From: Syntrophaceae bacterium
Lineage (GTDB): Bacteria; Desulfobacterota; Syntrophia; Syntrophales; UBA2192
DNA: 64,000 nucleotides
NCBI GenBank assembly: GCA_013177795.1
Contig: JABLXY010000002.1
Span: forward strand, 372,001-436,000
Direction: 5' to 3'
Numbering within the stretch: the first letter of the stretch is position 1; each line of letters starts with the position of its first letter. The position numbers and the translations under genes were made by a program. A model generated the notes under the pieces. It was given only the letters and a program-made list of their open reading frames with translations. It ran no database searches and was not told where the DNA came from. Shown here one piece after another: positions 26,269 through 35,236 of this stretch.

Positions 26269-26346
26269 GTCATTGCCGGCGGAGCGAAGCAATCTCGAGC
26301 GATTTGCGGGATTGCCGCGTCGGGCTCTCGCCTTCCTCGCAATGAC
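26269..26346. repeat. 78-bp interspersed inverted repeat between cpaE and cpaF
   Basis: The ends GTCATTG (26269-26275) and CAATGAC (26340-26346) are complementary. The interior contains GGAGCGAAGCAATC and ATTGCCGCGTCGGGCTCTCGCCTTCCTCGC, a pattern known as a common intergenic repeat in environmental bacterial genomes. It sits in the only sizeable gap between cpaE and tadC. Confidence 0.7.
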
Positions 26347-26422
26347 AGAACGATGAAAAGGAAAGACGGTATTCTGCATTCAGGATCCGAGCAGAGGGAC
26401 TGAAAAAGGAAAGGACAAGACG

Positions 26423-27742
26423 ATGGCGATCCCCAGAGAAAAACCGATGGTGTTCCTGATCACCGACGAGTACAACGAGCTCAAGGGCAAGGTCCACGAC
26501 CGCCTCGTGGACATGCTGGACCTCTCGCTCATCGACTCTCTGGATCGGCAGCTGCTCAAACAGGAGATCCGCCGGCTCACGGAGCGGATCCTCGCCGAGG
26601 AGTCGAAGACGCCGCTCAACTACGAAGAGCGCGAGCAGTTTCACGAGGAGATCTTCAACGAAGTCCTCGGCCTGGGGCCCATCGAGCCCTTCATGCACGA
26701 CCCGACGGTCTCGGACATCCTGGTGAACACCTACCGCCACGTCTACGTCGAGCGCTACGGGAAGATCCAGCTCACGGGGACGCGCTTCAAGGACGACAAT
26801 CACCTCAAGAAGATCATCGACCGCATCGTCTCGGCCGTGGGGCGCCGGATCGACGAGTCCTCCCCCATGGTGGACGCCCGTCTGCCCGATGGCTCCCGCG
26901 TCAACGCCGTGGTCCCGCCCGTTTCGGTGGACGGGCCCGCGCTGTCCATCCGGCGGTTTGCCGTCGATCCCCTGGAAATGGACGACCTGCTCACCCTCAA
27001 GACCCTCATCCCCGAGATCGGGGAGCTCTTCAAGGGGATCGTGCGCGCGAGGCTCAACGTCGTGATCTCCGGGGGGACGGGCAGCGGCAAGACGACGCTG
27101 CTCAACGTGCTCTCCCGGTTCATCCCGGCCAACGAGCGCATCGTCACGATCGAGGACTCGGCGGAGCTGCAGCTGAAGCAGGAGCACGTCGTGCGGCTCG
27201 AGACGCGGCCGGCCAACATCGAGGGCAAGGGCGAGGTCACCCAGCGCGACCTCGTGCGCAACAGCCTGCGCATGCGGCCCGACCGCATCGTCGTGGGCGA
27301 GGTGCGCGGCCCCGAGGTGCTCGACATGCTCCAGGCCATGAACACGGGGCACGACGGGTCGCTCACGACCATCCACGCCAACTCCCCCCGGGACGCCCTG
27401 CTGCGCCTCGAGACGCTCGTGGCCATGACGGGGCTCAACATCCCCAACGAGGCGGTCAGGCGCTACATCAGCTCGGCCATCCACGTGATCATCCACATCT
27501 CGCGCCTCGTCGACGGGAGCCGCAAGGTGGTGAGCTTCCAGGAGATCACGGGCATGGAGGGCAACACGGTGACGATGCAGGAGATCTTCGCCTTCGAGCA
27601 GACCGGGATCGACGATGCCGGCCGCGTGAGGGGGCGGTTCGTGATGCGGGGATTCCTGCCGAAGTTCATGGAGCGCTTCGCGGCCCTCGGCGTGCCGATC
27701 CCGTACAATATCTTCGATGCCAACAAGTCCTTTGAGATCTGA
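26423..27742 (+). CDS. cpaF: TadA/CpaF secretion ATPase
   Basis: 439 residues. It is the type II/IV secretion-system ATPase that powers assembly of the Tad pilus. Visible: the N-terminal helical region, [15 protein letters not shown] and [13 protein letters not shown] motifs, Walker [16 protein letters not shown] (about 214-228), the Asp box ([10 protein letters not shown]), the Walker B region ([29 protein letters not shown]) and the His box ([19 protein letters not shown]). It is followed by tadB after 12 bases. Confidence 0.96.
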   Translation: MAIPREKPMVFLITDEYNELKGKVHDRLVDMLDLSLIDSLDRQLLKQEIRRLTERILAEESKTPLNYEEREQFHEEIFNEVLGLGPIEPFMHDPTVSDILVNTYRHVYVERYGKIQLTGTRFKDDNHLKKIIDRIVSAVGRRIDESSPMVDARLPDGSRVNAVVPPVSVDGPALSIRRFAVDPLEMDDLLTLKTLIPEIGELFKGIVRARLNVVISGGTGSGKTTLLNVLSRFIPANERIVTIEDSAELQLKQEHVVRLETRPANIEGKGEVTQRDLVRNSLRMRPDRIVVGEVRGPEVLDMLQAMNTGHDGSLTTIHANSPRDALLRLETLVAMTGLNIPNEAVRRYISSAIHVIIHISRLVDGSRKVVSFQEITGMEGNTVTMQEIFAFEQTGIDDAGRVRGRFVMRGFLPKFMERFAALGVPIPYNIFDANKSFEI

Positions 27743-27754
27743 GGGGGACCACAG

Positions 27755-28726
27755 ATGGACCTGATCCTGTTTATCACGATCTTCATCGTCGCCCTGGGCC
27801 TGACGCAGATGATCTTCATCCTCGTCAGGGGCCGTTTCAGCCCCGAGGTGGGCCGCCTGCGGAAGGAAATCAGCGTCCTCGCGGCCGGTGGGCGGCAGGC
27901 GGGCGGTGTGGACATCGTCAAGAAGCGCACTCTGAGCGAGATCCCCTGGCTCAACGAAAGACTGCTGAACATCAAGGCACCGACGATCAACCGCCTGGAG
28001 CGGCTCGTCATGCAGGCCGACGCAAAGCAGCCCCTGGGGTTCTTCCTGCTGCTGACGGCGGCCGGTGCCGCAGCGGCCGGTGCCCTGGTGTTTTTCCTGA
28101 GCCGCAGTGTTCCCGCAGCAATGGCCTTCGCCGCTCTTGTGGCTCTTGCTCCCTGGGTGTACCTGACGATCCGGAAGAATCGGCGGCTTGCCCGGTTCGA
28201 ACAGCAGCTCCCGGACGCCCTGGACATGATCGCCCGGTCTCTCCGGGCGGGCCATGCCTTCACGGGGGGGATGCAAATGGTGGTCATGGAGTTTGCCGAG
28301 CCTGCGCGGAGCGAGTTCCGCAAGACGCTCGACGAGATCAATTTCGGCGTGAGCTACGAGGACGCCCTGCGCAACATGGCCGGCCGCGTGGACTGCCCCG
28401 ACCTGAAGTTCTTCGCCCTCTCGGTGATCATCCAGCGCCAGAGCGGCGGCAACCTCGCCGAGATTCTCGACAAGATCAGCAGCCTCATTCGGGAGCGGTT
28501 CAAGCTCATGGGGAAGGTGAAGGCGCTGACGGGCGAGGCTCGGATCTCGGCGGTCATCCTGTCGCTGCTTCCTTTTTTCATGGCGGCGGCCATCTACTTT
28601 CTCAACCGGGGCTACCTGGAGATCCTCTTCCGCGAGCCGGTCGGGCGGATCATGGCCGGGACGGCCCTCGCCATGATGCTCTTTGGGATGTATGCCATGA
28701 AACGCATGATTTCCATCAAGGTCTGA
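27755..28726 (+). CDS. tadB: TadB inner-membrane platform protein
   Basis: 323 residues. An N-terminal membrane helix (about 1-23), two central helices (about 88-130) and a C-terminal pair (about 265-315) surround a T2SSF domain (about 145-270: LPDALDMIARSLRAGHAF, with NFGVSYEDALRNMAGRVDCPDLKFFALSVIIQRQSGGNLAEIL). TadB forms the membrane platform with TadC and engages TadA. A GAGGGGG site precedes the start, and tadC follows after 13 bases. Confidence 0.94.
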   Translation: MDLILFITIFIVALGLTQMIFILVRGRFSPEVGRLRKEISVLAAGGRQAGGVDIVKKRTLSEIPWLNERLLNIKAPTINRLERLVMQADAKQPLGFFLLLTAAGAAAAGALVFFLSRSVPAAMAFAALVALAPWVYLTIRKNRRLARFEQQLPDALDMIARSLRAGHAFTGGMQMVVMEFAEPARSEFRKTLDEINFGVSYEDALRNMAGRVDCPDLKFFALSVIIQRQSGGNLAEILDKISSLIRERFKLMGKVKALTGEARISAVILSLLPFFMAAAIYFLNRGYLEILFREPVGRIMAGTALAMMLFGMYAMKRMISIKV

Positions 28727-28739
28727 AAGGGGGCACCAA

Positions 28740-29696
28740 ATGTTCGACATGGCCATCGTCATTTCCGCCCTGGTTTTCTTCGCGACCCTGCTCTTTCTCG
28801 GGGCCGCGTACACATTTGTGAAATACCGCCGCGAGCACCGCGAAGTGGTCGAGAAGGTGAAATCCGGCGGTGTGGTGCGGTCCGCGCTTTCGGGCGAAGC
28901 GGTCCCCAAGACGGGACATGCCCTGAAAGACTCGCTCCTGAGATTCTTCGCCCGCGCCGGCAACTGGGCCAAACCCCGGGAAAAGGAGGCCGCCCTTTCC
29001 GATCTCCGGAAAAGGTTTTTCACGGCGGGGATCCGCCACCCCGGTGCGCCGGCGATCTTTTGGGGCGCGAGGGTTCTTTTCGCTGCCCTGCTGCCGGCCA
29101 TCGTCTTCTTCGGGGTCCTGGTCGCCGACACGAGGCTGCTGCCCCTTCACGTCCTGCTGATTGTCATCGTCTTTGCCATGCTGGGCTTTTACCTGCCCGA
29201 GGTGATCCTCGATCTGCGCATCCGCTGGCGGAAGCAGCAGATCGTACTGGGGTTCCCCGACGCCCTGGACCTCCTCGTCGTCTGCGTCGAGGCCGGCATG
29301 GGGATCGACGCGGCGATCAACCGCGTGGCCGAGGAGATCCGCCTGAGCAGCCCTGTCCTGAGCGACGAGTTCCGTCTCCTCAACCTGGAGCTGAGAGCCG
29401 GGAAGGCCCGCGCCGACGCGCTGCGGAACCTGGGGGCGCGCACGGACGTGGAGGAGGTCCGCAGCTTCGCCACGCTGCTCATCCAGACGGACCGTTTCGG
29501 CACGAGTGTGGCCCAGGCCCTGCGGGTGCACTCCGACGCCATGCGGACCCAGCGCTACCACAAGGCCGAGGAACTGGCCGCGAAGCTGCCCGTGAAGCTC
29601 ATGTTCCCGCTGATCATGTTCATCTTCCCGGCAATCTTCGTGGTCATCGTCGGGCCGGCGGCCATCCAGATCTACAACACGATCATCACGCGCTAG
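28740..29696 (+). CDS. tadC: TadC inner-membrane platform protein
   Basis: 318 residues. It is paralogous to TadB: N-terminal helix, two further helices (about 108-160), then a T2SSF domain (FPDALDLLVVCVEAGMGIDAAINRVAEEI, about 174-202) and the EVRSFATLLIQTDRFGTSVAQALRVHSD segment, with a terminal helix pair ending VVIVGPAAIQIYNTIITR. Partner of TadB in the assembly platform. It starts after an AAAGGGGG site and is followed by the TPR genes after 10 bases. Confidence 0.94.
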   Translation: MFDMAIVISALVFFATLLFLGAAYTFVKYRREHREVVEKVKSGGVVRSALSGEAVPKTGHALKDSLLRFFARAGNWAKPREKEAALSDLRKRFFTAGIRHPGAPAIFWGARVLFAALLPAIVFFGVLVADTRLLPLHVLLIVIVFAMLGFYLPEVILDLRIRWRKQQIVLGFPDALDLLVVCVEAGMGIDAAINRVAEEIRLSSPVLSDEFRLLNLELRAGKARADALRNLGARTDVEEVRSFATLLIQTDRFGTSVAQALRVHSDAMRTQRYHKAEELAAKLPVKLMFPLIMFIFPAIFVVIVGPAAIQIYNTIITR

Positions 29697-29706
29697 GAGG
29701 CCGGAC

Positions 29707-30816
29707 ATGAAGAAAACCTCCCGCTTTCTCCTGATTGCAGCCCTTGCCGTGCTGTTTCTGTCCGTCAACAGCTGCAGTCTCATCAACTACTTCTCCGGTT
29801 ACGTGAAGTCCTGGGAATCCCAGGCGCCCGGCCGCGCCACCCTGGGGGATGGGCTTGACCACTTCATGGGCTCGGTCCGGGCGCCCCTGGGCAACCCCGA
29901 CGCGCATTACCTCCTCGGGGACTACTACCAGGGGCGCGGCCGCCACCGCGAGGCGATCGAGGAGTTCAACAAGGCCATCCGGATCGACCCCCGCTACGTC
30001 AGGGCCTACAACGGCATCGCCGTGTCGCTCGACCAGATGGGCGAGCACGAGCGCGCCCTCGAATACTTCCAGACCGCCCTGATGATCCGGCCCGACCTCG
30101 ATTACCTGTACAACAACATGGGCTACTCGCTGCTTCTGCAGGAGCGCTACGAGGAGGCGGCCGAGGCCTTCGAGAAGGCCGCCGAGCTCTCGGGCGGGAA
30201 GATCAGCCGAATCCAGAACAACCTGGCCCTCGCCCGGAGCGCCCTTGGGATTGAAACGCCCGCAGAGATTCCCGGCAACGCGAAACACCAGGCCCTCATC
30301 GAGTTCACGGCTGCGAACCTGCGGCTCAAGAACGGGCGCTTCGAGGAGGCCCGCGAGCACTACAGCCGGGCGCTCGCCCTCGACCCGGACCTGCGCGGGG
30401 CGCAGAAGGGGACGGAGGTGGCGGCCCTGCTGGCCGACGTGCGGCGATCGCTCAACGAGGAAAGCACCCTCGTGCTCGACGGCAAGGGCGAGATGGCAGT
30501 GCTCGGCCGCGACGGCGTCGAGGTCTCGAACGGCAACGGCGTGCGGCACATGGCCAGGGACGTCGGGGCGTTCCTGAAAAAGCAGGGCTTCAACGTCGTC
30601 CGCCTGACCAATGCCGATCATTTCCAGTACGCCAAGGCCAGCGTCTACTACCGGGGCGACGCGGAGTTCACGGCCCTGCGGGTCAAGAGCGCCATCCCCG
30701 GCATCACGCACATGAAGAAGGTCGGCGGCTTCGACCGGGACAACGTCCAGGTGAGGGTCCTTGTCGGCAAGGACCTGGCGACTGAACGGGGCGCCTTCAA
30801 AGAGGGGGAAAAGTGA
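29707..30816 (+). CDS. TadD-like TPR lipoprotein with LytR_C domain
   Basis: 369 residues. A lipoprotein signal ends at SVNSC (Cys about 23). Three to four TPR units are visible (about 60-170: DAHYLLGDYYQGRGRHREAIEEF, AYNGIAVSLDQMGEHERALEYF, YNNMGYSLLLQERYEEAAEAF) and another after residue 200. The last 100 residues form a LytR C-terminal-type domain (LDGKGEMAVLGRDGVEVSNGNG, VVRLTNADHFQYAKASVYYRG, VRVLVGKDL). TadD-type TPR lipoproteins are needed for Tad pilus biogenesis; the LytR_C addition recurs in some tad loci. Its stop overlaps the next start. Confidence 0.87.
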   Translation: MKKTSRFLLIAALAVLFLSVNSCSLINYFSGYVKSWESQAPGRATLGDGLDHFMGSVRAPLGNPDAHYLLGDYYQGRGRHREAIEEFNKAIRIDPRYVRAYNGIAVSLDQMGEHERALEYFQTALMIRPDLDYLYNNMGYSLLLQERYEEAAEAFEKAAELSGGKISRIQNNLALARSALGIETPAEIPGNAKHQALIEFTAANLRLKNGRFEEAREHYSRALALDPDLRGAQKGTEVAALLADVRRSLNEESTLVLDGKGEMAVLGRDGVEVSNGNGVRHMARDVGAFLKKQGFNVVRLTNADHFQYAKASVYYRGDAEFTALRVKSAIPGITHMKKVGGFDRDNVQVRVLVGKDLATERGAFKEGEK

Positions 30817-31784
30817 TGATCGCGAAGCGACGGGCGCCGGCCGCCCCGATCCTGGTGTTGTTGATCACCGCCGCCGTGCTGGGCGGGTGCGCCTCGACGG
30901 AGACGAAGGACACGGCGGTGCGGGACGAGCACCGGCGGATGATGTCGATGCAGAAGAACGCCGCGGCGGCCAGCGAGGCCGCGGCGCCACTCAAGGAGCC
31001 GCCCGAAATGGATGCGCGGGCGCTGGAGCAGGTGGGGGACAACTACGTCCGCCAAGGCAACCGCGCCATGGCGTTCGTCCAGTACGACAAGGCCCTCGCG
31101 AAGGACCCGAAGCTCGAGAGCGCCCGGTACAAGAGGGGGATGCTCCTGCTGAGCCAGGGGATGAACGACGAGGCCCTCAGGGAGTTCGAGGACATCCTGT
31201 CCCGCAACCCGAAAAACGCCCTGGCCCTCGAGGGCAGGGGGCGCGTCCACATGGCGAAGAACCACTTCCACGCCGCCATGGCGGATTTCGACCAGGCCCT
31301 GGCCTCGGACCCGAAACTCTGGCAGGTCCATGCCCTCCGGGGTTACCTCCACGACCAGCGCAAGGACCATGACAGGGCCATCGGGGAGTACGAGAAAGCG
31401 ATCGGCCTCAACCCGGAGTCGAGCCTGCTCTTCAACAACCTCGGCATGTCCCGCTACCTGAAAGGCGACCTCAAGGGTGCCGCCGAGGCCTACACGCGGG
31501 CGATCCAGCTCGACGTCAACAACCGCCGAGCCTACAACAACCTGGCCCTCGTGCTCTACAGGCTGGGCCACGACGACGATGCCCTGCTGGCCTTCAAGCA
31601 CGGCGGCGACGAGGCCGCCGCCCACAACAACATGGGCTGCCTCTACATGGCGGACAGGAAGTACGAGAAGGCCAAGGCGGCCTTCGAGAAGGCCATCAGC
31701 CTGCGGTCGACCTACTTCGCCAAGGCCCAGGAGAATCTCAAGAAGGCGGAATCGGCCATCACGGCCCGCCCGACGGTCCAGTGA
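30816..31784 (+). CDS. TadD-like TPR lipoprotein, second copy
   Basis: 322 residues. ATG 30816 overlaps the previous stop (TGATG) and has AGAGGGGG upstream; GTG 30813 is an alternative. A signal ends LGGCAS (Cys about 25), a lipobox. An Ala-rich linker precedes at least six TPR units (about 75-310: NYVRQGNRAMAFVQYDKAL, GMLLLSQGMNDEALREF, FNNLGMSRYLKGDLKGAAEAY, YNNLALVLYRLGHDDDALLAF). Probably an outer- or inner-membrane scaffold for pilus assembly, together with its neighbour. Confidence 0.87.
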   Translation: MIAKRRAPAAPILVLLITAAVLGGCASTETKDTAVRDEHRRMMSMQKNAAAASEAAAPLKEPPEMDARALEQVGDNYVRQGNRAMAFVQYDKALAKDPKLESARYKRGMLLLSQGMNDEALREFEDILSRNPKNALALEGRGRVHMAKNHFHAAMADFDQALASDPKLWQVHALRGYLHDQRKDHDRAIGEYEKAIGLNPESSLLFNNLGMSRYLKGDLKGAAEAYTRAIQLDVNNRRAYNNLALVLYRLGHDDDALLAFKHGGDEAAAHNNMGCLYMADRKYEKAKAAFEKAISLRSTYFAKAQENLKKAESAITARPTVQ

Positions 31785-31800
31785 GAAAGGAGCTCCGTCC

Positions 31801-33045
31801 ATGACAGCCGCGAAAATCGCCATCACCCGGTCCATCGAGGAAACGGGCGTCCGCAAGAACCTGCTCGAGGACCTCGCCCTCAAGACGGTCTACGTCGTGG
31901 GCGAGATCTCCCTCGTGGAGCTCGCCCGGAGCATGGGGCTGTCCTACCGGGTGGCGGAGGAGCTCTTCCAGCGCCTGCGCAGGGAGCATCTGTGCCAGGT
32001 CACGGGCATGACGGGGGGCACGCACCGCATCGAAACCACGTCCGGCGGCAAGACGAGGGCCCTCGAGCTGCTGGCGCACAACCAGTACGTGGGCCCCGCA
32101 CCCGTGTCGCTCGAGGACTACACGGACCGCATCGAGGCGCAGAGCGTGCGCCGCATCCGGGTCACGCCGGAGGATGTCCGCTATGCCTTCCAGGAATGGG
32201 TGCTCGACGACGAGATGCTCGACCGTCTGGGTGTCGCCGCGACCTCGGGCCGGGGCATCTTCCTGTACGGGCCCACCGGCACGGGCAAGACGACGATCGC
32301 CCTGTCGCTCACGCGCCTCTTCGACCTGGACCCCGTCTGGGTGCCCTACGCCGTGGAGGTGGACGGGCAGATCATCACGGTCTATGACCCCGTCCTGCAC
32401 CAGCGCATCGAGCTGGACGCGGACCCCGAGCAGGACGGCCGCTGGGTGAAGTGCCAGAGGCCGCGGATGATGGTGGGCGGGGAGCTGACGATCGAGATGC
32501 TCGATTTGCAGTTCAACGCCGCGACGCGCTTCTACTCGGGGCCGGTGCAGATGAAGGCCAACAACGGCATCCTGATCATCGACGACTTCGGCCGCCAGCG
32601 CGTGAGCCCCGAGGAGCTGCTCAACCGCTGGGTCGTGCCGCTCGACCGCCGCGTGGACTTCCTGACCCTGGCGGGCGGCAAGAAGATCGAGATCCCCTTC
32701 GACATGCTCGTCGTCTTCGCCACGAATCTCGACCCGGCCCGCCTGGTGGACGAGGCCTTCCTGCGGCGCATCCAGACGAAGATCAAGGTCGACCCCCTGA
32801 AGCCCGACCAGTTCCGCGAAGTGTTCATGCGCCTGTGCCTGAAGCACGACCTGGATTACGAGCCGGCCCTGGCCGACGAGCTGATCCGGATCATCACACA
32901 GGAGAGAGGGGAGCCCCTGCGGGCCTGTTACCCCAGGGACATTATCCAGCAGATTCTCTGGGCGGCCCAGTATCGCCGGGAGAGGCCGCGGCTCGACCGC
33001 CAGGCCATCGAGGCCGCCTGCAACAACTACTTCCTGGCGCTCTGA
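31801..33045 (+). CDS. AAA ATPase with N-terminal winged-helix-like region, tad-associated
   Basis: 414 residues. The start at 31801 has AAAGGAG 8 bases upstream; the frame upstream is a shadow of the TPR gene. The N-terminal 90 residues resemble a winged helix (LVELARSMGLSYRVAEELFQRLRREHLCQVTG). The ATPase core has Walker A YGPTGTGKTTIALSL (about 155-169), Walker B GILIIDDFGRQ (about 255), a sensor ATNLD and an arginine-rich lid. No membrane segment is seen. Its position straight after tadD genes suggests a cytoplasmic regulator or remodelling ATPase of the pilus. Function is unknown; it is not the assembly motor, which is CpaF. Confidence 0.75.
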   Translation: MTAAKIAITRSIEETGVRKNLLEDLALKTVYVVGEISLVELARSMGLSYRVAEELFQRLRREHLCQVTGMTGGTHRIETTSGGKTRALELLAHNQYVGPAPVSLEDYTDRIEAQSVRRIRVTPEDVRYAFQEWVLDDEMLDRLGVAATSGRGIFLYGPTGTGKTTIALSLTRLFDLDPVWVPYAVEVDGQIITVYDPVLHQRIELDADPEQDGRWVKCQRPRMMVGGELTIEMLDLQFNAATRFYSGPVQMKANNGILIIDDFGRQRVSPEELLNRWVVPLDRRVDFLTLAGGKKIEIPFDMLVVFATNLDPARLVDEAFLRRIQTKIKVDPLKPDQFREVFMRLCLKHDLDYEPALADELIRIITQERGEPLRACYPRDIIQQILWAAQYRRERPRLDRQAIEAACNNYFLAL

Positions 33046-33057
33046 TTTCGAGGGATG

Positions 33058-33085
33058 GCCCCGGGCCCCTGCCACGGCCCGGGGC
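33058..33085 (+). terminator. GC-rich hairpin ending the first tad transcript
   Basis: A 10-bp perfect stem (GCCCCGGGCC 33058-33067 with GGCCCGGGGC 33076-33085), loop CCTGCCAC, begins 12 bases after the ATPase stop. There is no T-tract, so it may need Rho or only stabilise the mRNA. Confidence 0.55.
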
Positions 33086-33446
33086 GAGACGTAGACGGAT
33101 AATGCAAGACGGAAGATCATGCATTCCGGGGTCCGTTGCCGGCTCCGGATCCGCAGGGTTGGTGCATCCTCGCCTTCCGGATCCTTTATCCTCTGTCGAC
33201 GTCTCCCCGATCTGACAGGCTGCGGTTTGCTTTTCGACGGGTGCCCCGGCCCGGGATTCGCCCCGGGCGGCGTGAAGCCGGTGCCTTTGCATGGGCCCGC
33301 GCTTTTACGAACACGCGGAGGATCCCGTCGGGGACCTGTCTGTGCGGAGCATGCGCGCAATGAAAAGCAAGACAATCGTTCATCGTGACCAACGGCGGGC
33401 CCAGAAGCGGACCCCGCCGAATCCTGATCGATCCGGGAGGTAGCCC
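33086..33446. other. Intergenic region before the second TadE/TadG pair
   Basis: About 360 bases with no supported gene; open frames at 33119-33388 and 33136-33363 lack ribosome-binding sites and domains. It probably contains the promoter of the TadE gene at 33447, but no clear -35/-10 pair was found. A GGGAGG site precedes that gene. Confidence 0.45.
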
Positions 33447-33839
33447 ATGACCGTGCGGAGAAACCAGAAAGGAGCCTCTGCCGTCGAATTCGCGATCATT
33501 CTCCCTGTCCTTGTCGCCTTGTTCTTCGGCATCGTCGATTTCGGCCTGCTGATCTACGACAAGCAGGTCATCACAAACGCCAGCCGTGAGGGGGCCCGCG
33601 CGGGTATCGTGCAGAGAATCCCAAGGATGTCCGTCGCCGACATCACCGGCGTGGTGAATGCCTACGCCGCGAACAATCTCGTCACGTTCGGGTCCAGGAC
33701 GAGTCCCGTGACGACGGTGCCGAGCGGGAGCTGCGCCGCTTTCGGTCAGGACCTGGAAGTCAACGTGTCGTACAACTACAATTTCCTGGCCCTGACAACG
33801 ATCACCATCAACGCACGGACAGTCATGAAATGCGAGTGA
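33447..33839 (+). CDS. TadE-like pseudopilin, third copy
   Basis: 130 residues. A short leader (MTVRRNQ) precedes KGASAVEFAIILPVLVALFFGIVDFGLLIYDKQVITNASREGARAG, a canonical TadE helix with its Glu and following conserved NASREGARAG. It is shorter than the other two TadE proteins. A GGGAGG site lies 6 bases before the start. It precedes a second TadG-like gene by 58 bases, forming a separate TadE/TadG unit after the main tad operon. Confidence 0.9.
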   Translation: MTVRRNQKGASAVEFAIILPVLVALFFGIVDFGLLIYDKQVITNASREGARAGIVQRIPRMSVADITGVVNAYAANNLVTFGSRTSPVTTVPSGSCAAFGQDLEVNVSYNYNFLALTTITINARTVMKCE

Positions 33840-33897
33840 CGAGAGGGAAACGCAAAGGAGTCGGTACGGCAAGAAGCGGGATGCGGAGGAAACACCG

Positions 33898-34935
33898 ATG
33901 CAGATGAGATCAGAAAGCCGGATATCGTTGTTGTCAGGGCGCAGCCGCCAGTCCGGGGCAGCAGCCGTTCTGGTGGCGTTGCTCATGGTCGTGTTCCTGG
34001 GAATCGCGGCGCTGGCGCTCGACGTCGGCTACCTCTACGTGGTGCGCACCGAGCTGCAGAATGCGGCGGACGCAGCCGCGCTGGCCGGGGCGGGCCGTCT
34101 GTATCCGCGCTCGATCACGGGAGCCGTGATATCGGTCGTGCCGCCCGACTGGGGGGCTGCCGAGGCCGCGGCGGATTACCCGCAGGCCCCTGCCAACAGG
34201 GCCGGCGGCGTCACGCTCACCGACTATGAGGTGCGGACGGGGTACTGGAATCTCGTGTCCGGGACCCTGAAAAGCCCGCTCAGCGCGCAGGGGCCGCAGG
34301 ACGCGCCGGCCGTCCAGGTCACGGTGCGGCGGAGTGGCGCCGAGAACAGCGGTCCCGTGCCTCTCTTTTTCGCCCGTGCCCTCGGGATCGGCACCGCCGG
34401 CGTGAGCGCAACGGCAACGGCGGTGACCGCCTGCCCGGGTGTCGCCTACCCCGGGGCCCTGTTCCCCATTGCGATCAGAAGATCCGTGGCCGACAGGGCG
34501 AGTGAATTCGGCAGCCGCTCCTCCACGATAAGAATCGGCTCAGACTATCACTATCCCGCAGACGACGCGGGGCAGTGGACCTCCTTCGACGTGGACGCGA
34601 ACGATGTCACCTACATCCGGGATCTGATCCGGAATGGGAACCCCAACACCGTGACGAACCTGGACACGATCTGGATCCAGCCCGGCACCAAGAACACGAT
34701 CTACAACGAAGTCCCGCTCGAGATCGACGTGGCGCTGCCCGTCGTCCTCGATGCCGATTTCGACACGCACGCGAGGGTGCCGGTCCACGGCTTCATCGGG
34801 TTCCGGATTACGGGTTCGAAAAAGGGGAACTCGCCCTACGTCGAGGGCTACTTCACCTCGTTCCTGTACATCCCGCAGAGCGGACCGGTGGGCCCGTGCT
34901 ACGGCGCCTACACGCCGCCGCGGCTCGTGCAGTAG
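33898..34935 (+). CDS. TadG-like protein without vWA MIDAS motif
   Basis: 345 residues. The N-terminus contains the Tad/TadG helix (SGAAAVLVALLMVVFLGIAALALDVGYLYVVRTELQNAADAAALAGA, about 19-64), the signature shared with the vWA TadG. The periplasmic part (about 65-345) has the family TVRRSGAENSGPVPLFFARALGIGTAGVSATATA segment but no DxSxS motif, so it is a TadG_N-only protein. It includes a Gly/Ala-rich region and ends FLYIPQSGPVG. It is likely a minor envelope component partnering the TadE before it. A terminator-like hairpin follows. Confidence 0.85.
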   Translation: MQMRSESRISLLSGRSRQSGAAAVLVALLMVVFLGIAALALDVGYLYVVRTELQNAADAAALAGAGRLYPRSITGAVISVVPPDWGAAEAAADYPQAPANRAGGVTLTDYEVRTGYWNLVSGTLKSPLSAQGPQDAPAVQVTVRRSGAENSGPVPLFFARALGIGTAGVSATATAVTACPGVAYPGALFPIAIRRSVADRASEFGSRSSTIRIGSDYHYPADDAGQWTSFDVDANDVTYIRDLIRNGNPNTVTNLDTIWIQPGTKNTIYNEVPLEIDVALPVVLDADFDTHARVPVHGFIGFRITGSKKGNSPYVEGYFTSFLYIPQSGPVGPCYGAYTPPRLVQ

Positions 34936-34995
34936 CCGGGGAAGGAGTGACAGGGCAATTTCCCGCTTGACATCCCGGAAGGTTCTCCGCAAGTA

Positions 34996-35030
34996 AGAAA
35001 GGGATGGAAGGCTTGGTTCCATTCTCTTTC
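34996..35030 (+). terminator. Terminator-like hairpin after the second tadG
   Basis: An imperfect stem pairs GAAAGGGATGGAA with TTCCATTCTCTTTC around the loop GGCTTGG, 60 bases after the tadG stop. The T-rich right arm suggests an intrinsic terminator without a separate T-tract. Confidence 0.5.
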
Positions 35031-35140
35031 CTCGGTAAACCCCGTTAACCCGTGAAGGAGGCGGCTTTTCGATCACCTGTCCGGATTTCGCATCAGGGGG
35101 TCGACCCGGTTTTCCGGGGGAATCGAAGTCTGCGTCCGGG

Positions 35141-35156
35141 GCCGATCGCGATCGGC
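35141..35156. promoter_or_regulatory. 16-bp perfect palindrome upstream of the TAXI gene
   Basis: GCCGATCGCGATCGGC is fully self-complementary and is flanked by CCGGG and CCCCGG, extending the potential stem. It lies 80 bases before the TAXI start codon; an operator or leader hairpin is possible. The rest of 34936-35236 holds no gene. Confidence 0.4.
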
Positions 35157-35236
35157 TCGCGCCCCGGGGAACAGCAGCGTTCAACCGGCCGGGCCCGGTC
35201 AAAGGGTCCCAGGCTGACATCATGGAGGAGAAGGGT

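Noticed and set aside
26270-29131. 953-residue minus-strand frame across cpaF, tadB and tadC
   Set aside because: It is antisense to three clear Tad genes and reads as His/Asp/Arg-rich shadow sequence.
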